Assembly (NCBI GenBank): GCA_027488865.1
Contig: JAIYAU010000034.1
Location: 62,001 to 126,000 of the forward strand
Reading direction: 5' to 3'
Length of the DNA stretch: 64,000 bases
Source of the DNA: Cytophagaceae bacterium
GTDB taxonomy: Bacteria; Bacteroidota; Bacteroidia; Cytophagales; UBA9547
The notes under the pieces are model-generated. The model was given only the letters and a program-made list of their open reading frames with translations. It had not been told where the DNA came from and did not search any database. Positions within the stretch are counted from its first letter, which is position 1; each line of letters starts with the position of its first letter. Below are positions 34,468 through 44,304 of the stretch, piece after piece. The translations under genes were made by a program, and so were the position numbers.

Positions 34468-35815
34468 TTGATTTCTTTAATATTAGACTAATTGCCAAAA
34501 GCATTAAATATACAGCAATTTGTGTTACTATAAATTGCAAATCGGCACCCAATTGAAAAAAACCTGCTAAAATTAATGTTAACCCAAATCCTGCGCCAAG
34601 TAAATTATTATGATTTCCGTTAAAATCACTAACCAACCAAAATTGGCAGATAAACATTCCAAAAAGAAAACCGCATATAATTAAACCTACAAATCCAAAA
34701 TTCAGGTAAAACTCACCATAAATAGTCATGTTTACAGAATTATTATATTTACCGTACTCATTTTGAATAGCTTGCCCTATTCTTAGAGCAAACCATCCAC
34801 CTTGCTGTATTATAGGCTTTTCTGGCCAAACAAATCTTGGAATAAAAGCAAAGGTAAGATAAAGAAGTGTTTTGCCGTCGTAAAATCCATCCTCCTTTAC
34901 CAACCGTCCTATTTGAGATAACTGATTAATTAAAGAGGCCCTTGCAAATATATCTTGTCGAGCTGGTCCTTCTTCATTTGGTTTATTGCTGTTTTTATTC
35001 TTATTTAATTCATACAATTGTCCTATTCTTGCGTAACCAGTTGAGATCCCGGATCTATTTTCACCAAAAACACTAAAGTAGCTATTCAAATATAGCATCA
35101 AACAAAATAGTAAAATCACATCTACAGTTAAAAAAGATCTGATGGTTCGTTTGGTAGTTAATGTAGCAAAGAGATAAACTACTATAGGCATTATTATGGC
35201 TGATCTCAGATATGAAAATAAGATTGTTTGAAAAGTAATTAAAGACATTACAACTAAGCCATAAACCCTTAAAATTTTTATATCCTCTATAAAAGATTTT
35301 CTAACTACAATAAAAATATAAAATAATGGTAGTAACAAAAATATTTTTTGCAAAGCCCCGGGTAAAGATATAAAACTACTGAAAAATATAAGAAAAGTAA
35401 CTATTATCCCAAAAACGAAATAATTGGCCGAAGAAGGAAGTGAAAATTGTAATTTGGGAACTATTGGACGAAAATTTAGTCCAAAATTAAAACCTAATGT
35501 TACACTTATTACTCCAAGGTAGAAAATTTCCATTGCCAAAACATAATGTTCTGGAATGGAATAGTGAAAATAATTATATGTTAGTGTGTCCTTTTTGTCG
35601 ATGTTTAAGAAAGCATATGTATGGGCACATGAAGTAAGAAGCATTCCCAAATTATAAAATACGATGGGGTTCAAGTTTGAAATCTGATTCTTAGAATAAT
35701 GCTCGAATAAAAACCCCAAACACAACAGGATCTGTGATATGCAAATTATTATTGGATCATTATTAAATACCCCAAAAAGATTTATTGCAAAAGAAATTAA
35801 TATGATAAAATTCAC
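34460..35815 (-). CDS. Oligosaccharide repeat-unit polymerase (Wzy-like)
   Basis: The 451-residue protein has about eleven membrane helices and a large extracytoplasmic loop near residues 240-350 (with ENRSGISTGYARIGQLYELNK and FIPRFVWPEKPIIQQGGWFA), the usual place for Wzy/O-antigen-ligase catalytic loops. Sequence identity among such polymerases is low, so this rests on topology, the RFVWPEKP motif often seen in the family and operon context. It would join lipid-linked repeat units in the periplasm. No wzx flippase or wzz is visible in the window. Confidence 0.75.
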   Translation of the reverse strand: MNFIILISFAINLFGVFNNDPIIICISQILLCLGFLFEHYSKNQISNLNPIVFYNLGMLLTSCAHTYAFLNIDKKDTLTYNYFHYSIPEHYVLAMEIFYLGVISVTLGFNFGLNFRPIVPKLQFSLPSSANYFVFGIIVTFLIFFSSFISLPGALQKIFLLLPLFYIFIVVRKSFIEDIKILRVYGLVVMSLITFQTILFSYLRSAIIMPIVVYLFATLTTKRTIRSFLTVDVILLFCLMLYLNSYFSVFGENRSGISTGYARIGQLYELNKNKNSNKPNEEGPARQDIFARASLINQLSQIGRLVKEDGFYDGKTLLYLTFAFIPRFVWPEKPIIQQGGWFALRIGQAIQNEYGKYNNSVNMTIYGEFYLNFGFVGLIICGFLFGMFICQFWLVSDFNGNHNNLLGAGFGLTLILAGFFQLGADLQFIVTQIAVYLMLLAISLILKKSNG

Positions 35816-35816
35816 T

Positions 35817-36185
35817 TTAAATTTTTGATTTTAAACTTTTTAAAAAGTTAATTACCATATACTTAAGTTCAATTAAATTCGAAACAAATTGTGCAGATAT
35901 ACCTGATTGATATTGAGACAATAATTCAGCTAGCCTACGATCCAAAAATGGCATTCTACCTTCTATGGATCTTGCCATCGCATTACGATCATCATAGTTC
36001 ACGAGATGTGGTAAATGTACACCAAAAAAGGATTCGTTCCATATATCGTCAAGTTTGTTTGTTCTTCCTAATTCAATTCCATTTTTCTCCACCTGTCCTC
36101 TATGTGCCAAAAGCTGATTAGCTCTATTTATAAAAGTGGTACCAAAATGTTGGTCATTACCATAATAAACAGAAATACCACACAT
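35817..36185 (-). pseudogene. Internally deleted asparagine synthetase (AsnB-type) remnant
   Basis: The 122-codon frame joins two separate pieces of a glutamine-dependent asparagine synthetase. It starts MCGISVYYG with catalytic Cys2 and LAHRGQ (the glutaminase N-terminus, about 30 residues). It then jumps to IWNESFFGVHLPHLVNYDDRNAMARSIEGRMPFLDRRLAEL, a segment normally about 300 residues later in the synthetase domain. The C-terminal third is absent and the ATP-binding loop is missing. Full enzymes exceed 600 residues. Start, stop and tight spacing to both neighbours (1 base each) remain, so a small protein may still be made. Such amidotransferases are standard in exosortase/polysaccharide loci. 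Confidence 0.85.
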
Positions 36186-36186
36186 T

Positions 36187-37146
36187 CTAAATCGATTTTA
36201 ACTTAAGATAAACTAAAAAATTTATTGCCAACCAAGTTATTACCATTATTACCAAAACAATATAAACTTTATTCAGCAATTGTGCATATCTGTCCTCATA
36301 TTTTGTTTGATCGATGTAATAGGCATATTTTGGTTGAATCCCCAAGAACATATTAATCATTTGTTGAAATTCCTTAGGTAAAAAGGAGAATTTGTTTGAA
36401 TAATTATCTACCTCATAAACATTATTTCCCAAGGTAAGAGCAATCATCTTAAATGAATTTGGATTATTATAATTATGATTGGTACTTGTAAACTGGTTAA
36501 AAACTATAGAATCTGCAAAATAGTCGTAAAAATAAATTGTATCCTTATCAAGATAGAACTGCTGCATTTCTTCTAGGCTTAGGTTATTTCCTTTTTTGTC
36601 TTTAGCCAATAGCCCAAAATTTACATCAATAAATACCCATTTCTGACTACTGTCATTATAAAAACCGTTAATTGTATGGTAATAAGTATGCACCTCTCTA
36701 ACCTTGAAACCGTTTTTTAACGCCATAGCCAAAAATACTTCAGAAAAATCAGAACAATAGCCATGATTGGTATTGATATTTTCAATTTTATCATTAAGGT
36801 TAATGTATGATCGTGTACTTGTTCCTGTTATTTTTATAGTTTTGGCTATTTTAAGTATTTCAGTTTCGTCAATTAGAAGTTTATATACTTGCACAGAAGG
36901 ATCGATTTTAAAATCATATGAAGCTTTTAAAATAGGAAGAGATGACTTAAACTCAGAAATCGAAACCTTGCTAGAAAACAAGGCAAATCGTAAATCAACT
37001 AATAGTTGTTTATTAGGAAAAACAATAAACAAAAACAGAATACAACCAAGAATAAAAAATAATAGGTTAATGCCTAAAACAATTTTTAAGCTTTTTTTCC
37101 TAACCAAGTTCAAAATAAAAGAAATAATAAGTAAAGAAGAATACAA
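36187..37146 (-). CDS. Membrane protein with transglutaminase-like domain
   Basis: The 319-residue protein has two N-terminal helices (about 3-15, 21-43), a transglutaminase-like cysteine-protease domain and a C-terminal helix (about 292-312). The triad is visible: Cys131 (NHGYCSDFSEVFLAMAL), His157 (HTYYHTINGF) and Asp174 (KWVFIDVNFG). It would sit in the inner membrane, with the domain outside or inside depending on topology. It is the first gene of the leftward exosortase operon, suggesting a role in processing or cross-linking surface material. Exosortase loci often encode a cysteine-peptidase-like partner. Confidence 0.8.
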   Translation of the reverse strand: MYSSLLIISFILNLVRKKSLKIVLGINLLFFILGCILFLFIVFPNKQLLVDLRFALFSSKVSISEFKSSLPILKASYDFKIDPSVQVYKLLIDETEILKIAKTIKITGTSTRSYINLNDKIENINTNHGYCSDFSEVFLAMALKNGFKVREVHTYYHTINGFYNDSSQKWVFIDVNFGLLAKDKKGNNLSLEEMQQFYLDKDTIYFYDYFADSIVFNQFTSTNHNYNNPNSFKMIALTLGNNVYEVDNYSNKFSFLPKEFQQMINMFLGIQPKYAYYIDQTKYEDRYAQLLNKVYIVLVIMVITWLAINFLVYLKLKSI

Positions 37147-37326
37147 ATATACAAATAATATTATTCTACAAAAGTTCTATTTTGTTCTACTACGATGTAA
37201 ATAATATATAATTATTGCCTAGGTTTTGCAATTTTGATAGTAATTAGTAAATTGAGGATTCTATTTTGATTTAATTTGTAAAAAAACAAAGTTTTTTGCA
37301 CTACATACCTTTAAAATGAACCTGTT

Positions 37327-40300
37327 ATGGCAATAAAAGTAGCAATTCGACACAAGACTACATACTTGTACGATCGCTTAGTTGGGATGTCTCCTCACGT
37401 GTTTAGGTTGAGGCCAGCACCACACAGTAGAACACCTATTGAAGGGTATAGCTTTAATATTGAACCGAAAGATCACTTTATCAATTGGCAGCAAGATCCT
37501 TTTGGCAACTATCAAGCGAGAATAGTATTTAATGAAAAAACTACTAAGTTAATTGTTGACGTAGAGGTAATTGCTCGCATGGAGGTAATTAATCCTTTCG
37601 ACTTTTTTGTAGAGGAATATGCAGAAAAATATCCATTTGTATACTCTACCCAATTAAAAAAAGAGCTTGTAGCATATCTTGAAGTGACAGAAAATGGTCC
37701 TTTACTTACAGAATGGCTTAAACAAATAGATCGACAAAAGAAAATTAGAATCGTAGATTTTTTGGTGGATGTTAACCGCAGGGTATCCAAAGAAATTAAT
37801 TATACGATAAGGATGGAACCTGGTGTTCAGACCTGCGAAGAATCATTAACTAAACGACTAGGCTCTTGTAGAGATTCAGCTTGGCTTTTAGTACAAGTTT
37901 TAAGACATCTTGGCTTGGCTTCAAGATTTGTATCTGGTTATTTAGTTCAACTCACTGCCGACGTGAAATCACTGGACGGACCCAGCGGACCTGAAAAGGA
38001 TTTCACAGATCTTCATGCTTGGGCTGAGGTATATATTCCTGGTGCAGGCTGGGTAGGACTTGACCCAACATCTGGACTGTTTGCAAGTGAAGGTCATATT
38101 CCCTTGTGTTGCACACCACATTATGCCAGTGCTGCACCAGTGTCTGGTGCTACTGATATTTGTGAAGTCTCGTTTGAGTTTGAAAATACTGTAACACGTA
38201 TTCATGAGGACCCTAGGGTAACCAAGCCATATACTGATGCACAATGGGAGGACATCTATCAATTAGGCCTTAAAATTGACCAAGATCTATCAGATAGGGA
38301 CGTGAGGATGACCATGGGTGGTGAGCCTACTTTTGTGTCCATCGACAATATGGATGCTCCTGAATGGAATACTGCAGCCGATGGAATGCAAAAAAGAAAA
38401 TTAGCATATGACTTGGCCTTTAGATTGAGAGATCGATTTGCCCAAGGAGGATTGCTACATTTTGGACAAGGCAAATGGTATCCAGGTGAGCCATTTCCAA
38501 GATGGCAATATGGATTGCTGTGGAGAAAAGATGGATGGCCAATGTGGAACAACGCTGCACTTACGGCAAAAGAAGGTCAAACTAATTTCACCTATAAAGA
38601 GGCGGGCATATTTATGATTGAATTGTCTAAATTTTTAGCAGTTGATGAAAAAAATATAACACCAGCTTATGAAGATCCAATTTATTGGATGCTTGAAGAA
38701 GGCCGCGTGCCTATCAATCTTGACCCACTTGATGTAAACCTCAAAGATCCCGTAGAAAGAAGAACATTAGCGCAACATTTGGAGAATGGGCTTAACACGC
38801 CAGTGGGCTTTGTTCTTCCGCTTCATTGGAACTATTGGAATAATTCTTGGATGAGTTGCGAATGGCAATTTAGAAGAAATCACCTTTTCTTAATTCCAGG
38901 AAATTCACCTATTGGATTAAGAATGCCACTTGATTCTTTACCATTTGTAGCTAAAAACAAAAGACTTCAACATGTAGAAAGAAGTCTATTTGAAGAATTG
39001 AAGGCGCTAGACAAATATGAAGATCAAGTTCAAGCAAGATACGGTACCGTATCTACACCTGAAATGCCTAACATGGATACCAAAGTGGATATTAAAGATC
39101 CTGACGAAAGCAATAAGAAAAAGAAGAAAAATCTAGAGGAGGTTGATGATAAAACCCCACTTTTTGACGTAAACGTAATAAGAACTGCAATATCTGTAGA
39201 AGTAAGACAAGGAACACTTTACTTGTTTCTACCGCCGGTTCATTATCTTGAGCACTATGTAGATTTGGTGGCGTCTATTGAAGCAACTGCCGCCAAACTC
39301 AATATGCCAGTAAGAATTGAAGGTTATGAACCTCCAAAGGATTATAGACTTGAGCGATTGGTAGTCTCTCCAGATCCAGGGGTGATAGAGGTAAACATCC
39401 ATCCTGCATCAAGCTGGCAGCAATTGGTTGATAATACTATTGCCTTGTATGAAGAAGCTTATTATTCTAGGTTAGGGACTGAAAAATTTATGGTGGATGG
39501 TCGCCACACAGGTACAGGCGGAGGCAATCATATAACTATAGGTGGCGCAACACCTTATGATAGTCCACTGTTAAGAAGACCCGACCTGCTAAGAAGTTTG
39601 ATAACATATTGGCAGCATCATCCTTGCTTATCTTATCTTTTTTCTGGAAGTTTTATTGGTCCCACCAGCCAAGCGCCAAGAATAGATGAAGCCAGAAATG
39701 AGCGATTGTACGAAATGGAAATCGCCTTTGATCAAGTGCCAGAGCCATCTGGTTTTATACCCTATTGGTTAGTAGATCGTATCTTCAGACATCTACTTAC
39801 AGATTTAACAGGCAATACGCATCGATCGGAGTTTTGCATAGATAAACTTTATTCACCCGACTCTTCTTCTGGTCGATTGGGAATTCTCGAGTTCAGAGGT
39901 TTTGATATGCCCCCACACAAGCATATGAGTCTTGTGCAACAATTACTAATAAGAGGTTTGGTTTCAATGTTTTGGAGAAAACCATACCACAAGAAACTTG
40001 TACGTTGGGATACCGAGTTACATGATAGATTTTTATTACCCCACTTTTCGTACCTGGATATGCAAGATGTGGTACAAGACCTTAATGATTTTGGTTATAA
40101 CTTTAAAATGAGTTGGTTCGATCCGTTTTTCGAATTCAGATTCCCGACATTTGGTAGGATGCAACTAAATTCAGGTGTAGAACTTGAAATTCGTTTTGGC
40201 ATAGAACCTTGGAATGTACTGGGAGAAGAAATGTCAAGCACGGGTACAGCACGATTTGTGGATTCGTCACTAGAACGAGTACAGGTACGAGTGACTGGCT

Positions 40301-40773
40301 TTGTTGAACCAAGATTTGTGCTTACCTGCAATGGTTGTCGGGTTCCGTTAAGAAGTACCAATACCAAAGGAGAATATGTTGCAGGAATACGTTTTAGGGC
40401 ATGGAATCCCCCTTCTGCATTACATCCAACCATAGGTGTAGATGCACCATTGGTGTTTGATATTGTAGACTCTTGGAACGGCAGGAGTGTGGGAGGATGT
40501 ACATATTTTGTATCTCATCCGGGTGGTTTAAGTTATGATGCTTATCCAATTAATAGCTATGAAGCTGAATCTAGACGAATTAGTAGGTTTTGGAATTTTG
40601 GGCACACACCAGAGCTACCAGTATCAGTATCTGTACCGATAAAAATCCAACAAAATGTTTCAAGATTTGTGGCACAGCATAAGATGGAAACCATTTATAC
40701 TGCTCCTAGGGAGTTAATTAATGAAGACTATCCGCTAACCTTGGATCTGCGTAAATATTGGAAAGTAACTTAG
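37327..40773 (+). CDS. Large transglutaminase / DUF2126 protein
   Basis: This 1148-residue cytoplasmic protein has a bacterial transglutaminase N-terminal domain (about 3-85), a transglutaminase core with Cys181 (LGSCRDSAW), His230 (DLHAWAEVYIP) and Asp246 (GLDPTSG), and a long DUF2126 region (about 290-1140) with TMGGEPTFVS and GRHTGTGGGNHITIGG motifs. Homologues of this length usually sit with alpha-E and circularly permuted ATP-grasp genes in a putative peptide-modifying cluster; none is adjacent here. It diverges from the exosortase operon across 180 bases. Function is not established for the family. Confidence 0.9.
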   Translation: MAIKVAIRHKTTYLYDRLVGMSPHVFRLRPAPHSRTPIEGYSFNIEPKDHFINWQQDPFGNYQARIVFNEKTTKLIVDVEVIARMEVINPFDFFVEEYAEKYPFVYSTQLKKELVAYLEVTENGPLLTEWLKQIDRQKKIRIVDFLVDVNRRVSKEINYTIRMEPGVQTCEESLTKRLGSCRDSAWLLVQVLRHLGLASRFVSGYLVQLTADVKSLDGPSGPEKDFTDLHAWAEVYIPGAGWVGLDPTSGLFASEGHIPLCCTPHYASAAPVSGATDICEVSFEFENTVTRIHEDPRVTKPYTDAQWEDIYQLGLKIDQDLSDRDVRMTMGGEPTFVSIDNMDAPEWNTAADGMQKRKLAYDLAFRLRDRFAQGGLLHFGQGKWYPGEPFPRWQYGLLWRKDGWPMWNNAALTAKEGQTNFTYKEAGIFMIELSKFLAVDEKNITPAYEDPIYWMLEEGRVPINLDPLDVNLKDPVERRTLAQHLENGLNTPVGFVLPLHWNYWNNSWMSCEWQFRRNHLFLIPGNSPIGLRMPLDSLPFVAKNKRLQHVERSLFEELKALDKYEDQVQARYGTVSTPEMPNMDTKVDIKDPDESNKKKKKNLEEVDDKTPLFDVNVIRTAISVEVRQGTLYLFLPPVHYLEHYVDLVASIEATAAKLNMPVRIEGYEPPKDYRLERLVVSPDPGVIEVNIHPASSWQQLVDNTIALYEEAYYSRLGTEKFMVDGRHTGTGGGNHITIGGATPYDSPLLRRPDLLRSLITYWQHHPCLSYLFSGSFIGPTSQAPRIDEARNERLYEMEIAFDQVPEPSGFIPYWLVDRIFRHLLTDLTGNTHRSEFCIDKLYSPDSSSGRLGILEFRGFDMPPHKHMSLVQQLLIRGLVSMFWRKPYHKKLVRWDTELHDRFLLPHFSYLDMQDVVQDLNDFGYNFKMSWFDPFFEFRFPTFGRMQLNSGVELEIRFGIEPWNVLGEEMSSTGTARFVDSSLERVQVRVTGFVEPRFVLTCNGCRVPLRSTNTKGEYVAGIRFRAWNPPSALHPTIGVDAPLVFDIVDSWNGRSVGGCTYFVSHPGGLSYDAYPINSYEAESRRISRFWNFGHTPELPVSVSVPIKIQQNVSRFVAQHKMETIYTAPRELINEDYPLTLDLRKYWKVT

Positions 40774-40795
40774 TAATCAATAAGCTTATTGATTA
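40774..40795. repeat. Perfect 22-bp palindrome at the 3' end of the DUF2126 gene
   Basis: TAATCAATAAG is followed immediately by its reverse complement, with no spacer, starting one base after the TAG stop. It could form a short hairpin or be a protein-binding site. Confidence 0.55.
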
Positions 40796-40802
40796 ATTTA
40801 TC

Positions 40803-40867
40803 AACTCTCCAAAAGTTCGAACCATTTACAACATACGATGGAAAGGTTAGTAAACTTTTGGAGGGTT
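40803..40867. terminator. Long inverted repeat between convergent genes
   Basis: AACTCTCCAAAAGTT (40803-40817) and AACTTTTGGAGGGTT (40853-40867) pair over 15 bp with one T-G pair and a 35-base loop that holds a second small AACC/GGTT pairing. It lies between two convergent genes and probably acts as a structured 3' end for one or both. There is no U-tract. Confidence 0.5.
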
Positions 40868-40980
40868 TAATTCCGTAATGAATTCTAGATTTAAAAAACT
40901 TATGCGCAAAAATATTGATAATCTTTTTAACTTGAATGAACCAAGCGGTTATTAAGGCTAATATAACAGTATTTACATTT

Positions 40981-41970
40981 TTATGTTTGTATTACTACGC
41001 CTGCCCAAGAATATCCTACTCCAAATCCCGCTAAAAGTATTGATTGATTTTGTTCAATACATAAATCATCCATAGCGTCCTTTATAGCGATAGGTATAGT
41101 GGAAGAAACAGTATTACCAACCTTCTCCATATATAGCATAAACTTCTCTAATGGAATATCAAGTTTTTTTCTAACATGCTCAAGCATAAAAGCATTAGCT
41201 TGATGAAAAATAAACAAATCGATTTGATCTAGATTTTTATCATTCACTCGCAATGTATTGTCTATTAATTCGGGTATTCTGTCGGCTGTGAAATTAAAAA
41301 TTGCCGAGCCATTCATAAATAAATGTTGATCTCCCTGTTCGGTATTATTTATGTCTTCTGGCTCAATTGGATATCTTAAACCTCCTTTTTTAACAATTAA
41401 TTTGCTTGCTCCTTTTCCGTCTGTTCCATAGCTAAAACCTTGAATTTCTGCAAAACCTTGGGTGGACACCATGGTCGCCGCGGCGGCATCACCAAATATA
41501 GTTCGATTACCTTTATCCATTTTATGAATAAATTTAGAATAGGTTTCTGAAGTAATCAATAAAACGTTTTTAGCTTGCCCAGTACCAATAAGTCCTTTTG
41601 CCAAACCTAATCCATACACATAGCCAGAGCACCCTAGGTTAAAGTCCAACGCACCAGCTGAGGTGGGTATACCAAGCTTATCTTGGACAATACAAGCGGT
41701 GGTTGGTAAAAAATAGTCTGGACTTTGGGTACAAAGTAGTACAAAATCAATTTCCGATGGATCTATCTGATGTTCTGAAAAAAGTTTATTTGCTGCTGCT
41801 ATGGCCAAATCCGATGAAAATGTGTCCCTATTAGCAATCCGTCTTTCTTTTATTCCAACTTTGTTTGCTATCTTTTCAACTGTCCATTCAGGAAATTCTT
41901 TTGCCAATTGTTCATTTGTAACAACTGTATCTGGCAAAAAATAAGATATTGCTTTAATAAACGCCTCCAT
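40981..41970 (-). CDS. 3-oxoacyl-ACP synthase III family protein (FabH-like)
   Basis: The protein has a thiolase fold with the catalytic triad Cys114 (NLGCSGYVYG), His256 (FHQANAFML) and Asn286 (GNTVSSTIP). KAS III enzymes condense acyl-CoA with malonyl-ACP. I start it at ATG 41970 (MEAFIKAISYFLP), the natural beginning for this family; an upstream ATG at 42015 would overlap maeB and add 15 unrelated residues. Length is then 329, normal. It may be a second, specialised KAS III rather than the main FabH, since no fab or pls gene is adjacent. It lies 7 bases after maeB. Confidence 0.9.
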   Translation of the reverse strand: MEAFIKAISYFLPDTVVTNEQLAKEFPEWTVEKIANKVGIKERRIANRDTFSSDLAIAAANKLFSEHQIDPSEIDFVLLCTQSPDYFLPTTACIVQDKLGIPTSAGALDFNLGCSGYVYGLGLAKGLIGTGQAKNVLLITSETYSKFIHKMDKGNRTIFGDAAAATMVSTQGFAEIQGFSYGTDGKGASKLIVKKGGLRYPIEPEDINNTEQGDQHLFMNGSAIFNFTADRIPELIDNTLRVNDKNLDQIDLFIFHQANAFMLEHVRKKLDIPLEKFMLYMEKVGNTVSSTIPIAIKDAMDDLCIEQNQSILLAGFGVGYSWAGVVIQT

Positions 41971-41977
41971 AAAAAAA

Positions 41978-44254
41978 TTATATTTGATTCTTATTTTTAT
42001 ATAGTTGTGCGTCAAGCACTGCTATAGCCACCATATTTACTATTTCTCTTACTGAAGAACCTAGTTGTAGTACATGAACCGGCTTTTTCATTCCCATAAG
42101 AATAGGTCCTATGGCCTCAGCGCCACCGATAGCCTGCAACAATTTATAACCAATATTTCCCGAAGCCAAATCAGGAAAAATGAATGTATTTGCGCCTTTT
42201 TCTGCTAATTCACTAAATGGGTAATTTTCTTGTTGTAGTTCAATATTAACAGCAACATCTGCTTGAATATCACCATCAATTAAAAGATTGGGATATCGTT
42301 CATTTGCCAATTTTGCAACTTTAGCAGCTTTTTCAGGTATTTCACCTTTACTTGACCCAAAATTAGAATATGATAAAATGGCTATGCGAGGTTCTATCCC
42401 TAGTGTTTGCACAGTGCGAGCCGCAAGACCTACAATATCCACCAGCTCTTCCGCAGTTGGGTTTATGTTAACAGTGGTATCTGCAAAAAAGAAAGTACCC
42501 TTGGTAGATGAAATGATGTACATACCAGCTACACGGCTTATTTCCTTCTCTGCCCCTATCACTTGCAAAGCTGGAAGTATTATTTTAGGATAATCTTTTG
42601 TTAAACCTGAAATAAGGGCATCTGCAAGACCCGTTTCTACCATTGCTGCTCCAAAGTAGTTTTTGTCATGCATTAATCTAAAACCTTCTTCAGGAGTTAC
42701 ACCCTTTCTTTTTCTTTTTTCATATAATAATTGTCCAAAATGTCTCATTTGAGACTCATTACTCAAATTGTCGATTATTTCACAACCCGAAATGTCTAGC
42801 TTATATTCTGAGGCAAGATTTTTTATTTCAGCTATATTGCCTAAAAGAATTGGATGCGCAACCCCTTCATCTTGAATAAATTGAGCTGCTTTTAAAATTT
42901 TTATATTTTCTGCCTCGGCAAACACAACCCTTTGTGGATTTCTTTTGGCTATGTTCATAATACGATTCACCAGTTTTTGGTCAATTCCTATTCTTTGTTG
43001 TAGCTCAAGTTCATATTGTTCCCAATCAGTAATAACCAATTTTGCTACGCCTGATTCGCAAGCTGCCTTAGCCACGGCGGTAGATACTACTGTTATTAAT
43101 CTAGGATCCAGCGGTTTAGGTATTAAATAATTTTTTCCAAAGGAAATCTTGTCATCACCATATGCTTTATTTACCATGTCCGGCACAGGCTCTTTCGCCA
43201 AGGCAGCCAGGGCTCTTGTTGCACCTAGCTTCATGGCCTCATTTATTTCTGTGGCACGTACGTCAAGCGCTCCTCTGAATATGTAAGGAAACCCTAACAC
43301 ATTGTTTACTTGGTTTGGATGGTCAGATCGGCCTGTTGCCAAGATTATATCATTTCTTGTATTTATTGCCAACTCATAATCTATTTCAGGCGTAGGATTA
43401 GCTAATGCAAATACAATGGGTTGAGGAGCCATTGTCAATAACATTTCTGGTTTGAGAATATTTCCCACAGACAATCCAACAAATACATCTGCCCCTACAA
43501 TGGCCTCTGCTAAACTAAAATAGGGTTGATATGTGGCAAAATCCATATGTGTAGGATTAAGGTTAAATCGATCCTTGCGGATTACCCCATCCACATCACT
43601 CATAATAATGTTGGTATATTTGGCACCAAGGGCTACATATAGTTTGGCACAGGCTAATGCGGCTGCACCAGCACCACTAAAGACTATTTTGACATCCTCA
43701 ATATTTTTATTAACCAACTCAAGTGCATTGAGTAAGGCAGACGAAGAAATAATGGCTGTACCGTGTTGATCATCGTGCATTACGGGAATATTCATTCTCC
43801 TTCGTAATTCTTGTTCTATATAAAAACACTCAGGCGCCTTTATATCCTCCAAATTTATACCCCCAAAGGTCGGTTCAAGTGAAGCGACGATATTTACAAA
43901 TTGATCTGGATCGAGACAATTAATTTCTATGTCAAAACAATCTAATCCAGCAAATTTCTTGAACAACACTCCTTTTCCTTCCATAACAGGTTTAGAAGCA
44001 TCGGGACCAATGTTGCCAAGACCTAGAACAGCCGTTCCATTAGTAATAACCCCTACTAAATTGCCTTTGGCAGTATATTTGTAAACATCATCAATGTTAT
44101 TGGCTATTTCTTTACAAGGTTCTGCGACACCGGGAGAATAAGCAAGAGCAAGGTCGTTTTGAGTACTCAGCATTTTGGTCGGGATTACCTCAATTTTACC
44201 CGGCTTACCCATTGAATGATAGTTAAGGGCATCTTCTTTTCTGATTTTCGACAT
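41978..44254 (-). CDS. maeB: NADP-dependent malic enzyme with phosphotransacetylase-like domain
   Basis: The 758-residue protein fuses an N-terminal malic enzyme (about 1-420: [38 protein letters not shown] as NAD(P)-binding motif, [15 protein letters not shown]) to a C-terminal phosphate acetyltransferase-like domain (about 430-755: [46 protein letters not shown]). It converts malate to pyruvate and CO2 with NADPH; the PTA domain is regulatory in characterised homologues. Length is standard. It is followed closely by the FabH-like gene, for which it could provide NADPH. Confidence 0.95.
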   Translation of the reverse strand: MSKIRKEDALNYHSMGKPGKIEVIPTKMLSTQNDLALAYSPGVAEPCKEIANNIDDVYKYTAKGNLVGVITNGTAVLGLGNIGPDASKPVMEGKGVLFKKFAGLDCFDIEINCLDPDQFVNIVASLEPTFGGINLEDIKAPECFYIEQELRRRMNIPVMHDDQHGTAIISSSALLNALELVNKNIEDVKIVFSGAGAAALACAKLYVALGAKYTNIIMSDVDGVIRKDRFNLNPTHMDFATYQPYFSLAEAIVGADVFVGLSVGNILKPEMLLTMAPQPIVFALANPTPEIDYELAINTRNDIILATGRSDHPNQVNNVLGFPYIFRGALDVRATEINEAMKLGATRALAALAKEPVPDMVNKAYGDDKISFGKNYLIPKPLDPRLITVVSTAVAKAACESGVAKLVITDWEQYELELQQRIGIDQKLVNRIMNIAKRNPQRVVFAEAENIKILKAAQFIQDEGVAHPILLGNIAEIKNLASEYKLDISGCEIIDNLSNESQMRHFGQLLYEKRKRKGVTPEEGFRLMHDKNYFGAAMVETGLADALISGLTKDYPKIILPALQVIGAEKEISRVAGMYIISSTKGTFFFADTTVNINPTAEELVDIVGLAARTVQTLGIEPRIAILSYSNFGSSKGEIPEKAAKVAKLANERYPNLLIDGDIQADVAVNIELQQENYPFSELAEKGANTFIFPDLASGNIGYKLLQAIGGAEAIGPILMGMKKPVHVLQLGSSVREIVNMVAIAVLDAQLYKNKNQI

Positions 44255-44304
44255 TATATTATGAGAATGCTAAACTTATTTTATAAATAATTAATAATTT
44301 ATTG

